From Sandaracinobacter neustonicus (GTDB taxonomy: Bacteria > Pseudomonadota > Alphaproteobacteria > Sphingomonadales > Sphingomonadaceae), in the NCBI RefSeq assembly GCF_006385875.1, contig NZ_VFSU01000028.1, positions 62,001 through 126,000 of the forward strand: a stretch of 64,000 nucleotides of DNA. Reading direction: 5' to 3'. A model generated the notes under the pieces. It was not told the origin of the DNA and did no database searches. It saw only the letters and a program-made list of their open reading frames with translations. Made by a program: the position numbers and the translations under genes. This document shows, piece after piece, positions 63,612-64,000 of the stretch. Within the stretch, counting starts at the first letter, position 1. Each line of letters opens with the position of its first letter.

Positions 63612-64000
63612 TATTCGGCGGCTTTCACATAGGGGATGGGCAGCCCGTCGGCCGTGGGCGTGGCTTCGAATTCCGAACCTTGCCGCAGGATCTGCCGGCC
63701 GATGGCATATTTATGCACTTCGGTGGGGCCATCATACAGGCGGAACGGGCGCATGTCGCGATAGATCATTTCCACGACGGTTTCGTCCGTCACGCCGATG
63801 CCGCCCAGCACCTGCACGCAGCGATCCGTCACCTGGAACAGCCGTTCGGAGATTTCGGATTTTGCGATGGAGCTTTCGTGGCGGCCCTTAATGCCCTGAT
63901 CCATCAGCCATGCGGTCTGCCATGTCAGCAGGCGGCTCACTTTCAGGTCGATCTCATTCTGGGCCAGCATGAACGACACGCCCTGATGCTCGCCGATGGG
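63611..64000 (-). CDS. Acyl-CoA dehydrogenase, C-terminal part (5' end outside window)
   Basis: The frame is open to the right edge, so only the last ~129 residues are visible. They form the C-terminal helical domain of an acyl-CoA dehydrogenase: AKSEISERLFQVTDRCVQVLGGIGVTDET and the R-P-F-R-L-Y-D-G-P-T-E-V-H-K-Y-A-I-G-R segment, the usual FAD and subunit interface followed by the DGPTEVH motif. It oxidises an acyl-CoA of unknown chain type. It is probably co-transcribed with the Nudix gene, which overlaps it by one base. Confidence 0.88.
   Translation of the reverse strand, partial: PIGEHQGVSFMLAQNEIDLKVSRLLTWQTAWLMDQGIKGRHESSIAKSEISERLFQVTDRCVQVLGGIGVTDETVVEMIYRDMRPFRLYDGPTEVHKYAIGRQILRQGSEFEATPTADGLPIPYVKAAE

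Overview
The window is GC-rich chromosomal DNA from an alphaproteobacterium, most likely a member of the Sphingomonadales. Supporting signs are a PEP-CTERM-type surface-sorting tail, the order hemW-rdgB-rph divergent from hrcA-grpE, the yebC-ruvC-ruvA/ruvB arrangement, a 'vgr-related' HExxH protein and a small RHH regulator, plus intergenic GC-rich hairpin repeats of a kind I associate with sphingomonads. The genus cannot be fixed from the sequence alone. No rRNA, tRNA, CRISPR array, prophage or intact insertion sequence was seen.

Layout. 1-2736: end of a PEP-CTERM-like protein, a GNAT acetyltransferase, then yebC-ruvC-ruvA. 2751-3163: a palindromic non-coding repeat element. 3175-5576: DUF333 lipoprotein and M19-like dipeptidase, divergent from ruvB. 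5587-11815: M48 peptidase, DUF898 membrane protein, polysaccharide flippase, GPH-type transporter, diguanylate cyclase. 11970-21635: aconitase, TonB-like protein, D-aminoacylase-type amidohydrolase, GDYXXLXY/DUF2157 pair, hslVU and two small proteins. 21692-34236: SLC13 and AbgT transporters, a TrkA-N/RyR-domain protein, dnaK-dnaJ, PCu(A)C copper chaperone with its HExxH partner, a membrane protein and an AmiC-type amidase. 34237-41846: SelO, TetR and alpha/beta hydrolase, hemW-rdgB-rph and hrcA-grpE. 41858-54420: one uninterrupted flagellar operon read leftwards (sigma-54 activator, fliE-F-G-H-I-J-K-L-M-N-O-P-Q-R, flhB). 54713-64000: arfB, Bcr/CflA exporter, glutaryl-CoA dehydrogenase-like enzyme, Alg14/Alg13-like split glycosyltransferase, orphan molybdopterin subunit, ferrochelatase, acetoacetyl-CoA reductase, RHH protein, Nudix hydrolase and the end of an acyl-CoA dehydrogenase.

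How the parts work together. Protein quality control is strongly represented (hslVU, dnaKJ, hrcA-grpE), and three of these units carry a similar heat-shock (sigma-32-like) promoter pattern. The flagellar block holds the basal body base, C-ring, export ATPase complex and export gate in one tightly overlapping transcript. It is preceded by a near-perfect sigma-54 promoter and two inverted repeats with FleQ-box geometry. flhA, the rod, hook and filament genes, the stator and rpoN must be elsewhere.

The most unusual items are: a palindromic repeat family whose hairpins show compensatory changes between copies; the flagellar promoter architecture; a short FliM without the CheY-binding N terminus; a cysteine-free SelO; an M19 dipeptidase lacking half of its metal ligands; and a bacterial RyR-domain protein.
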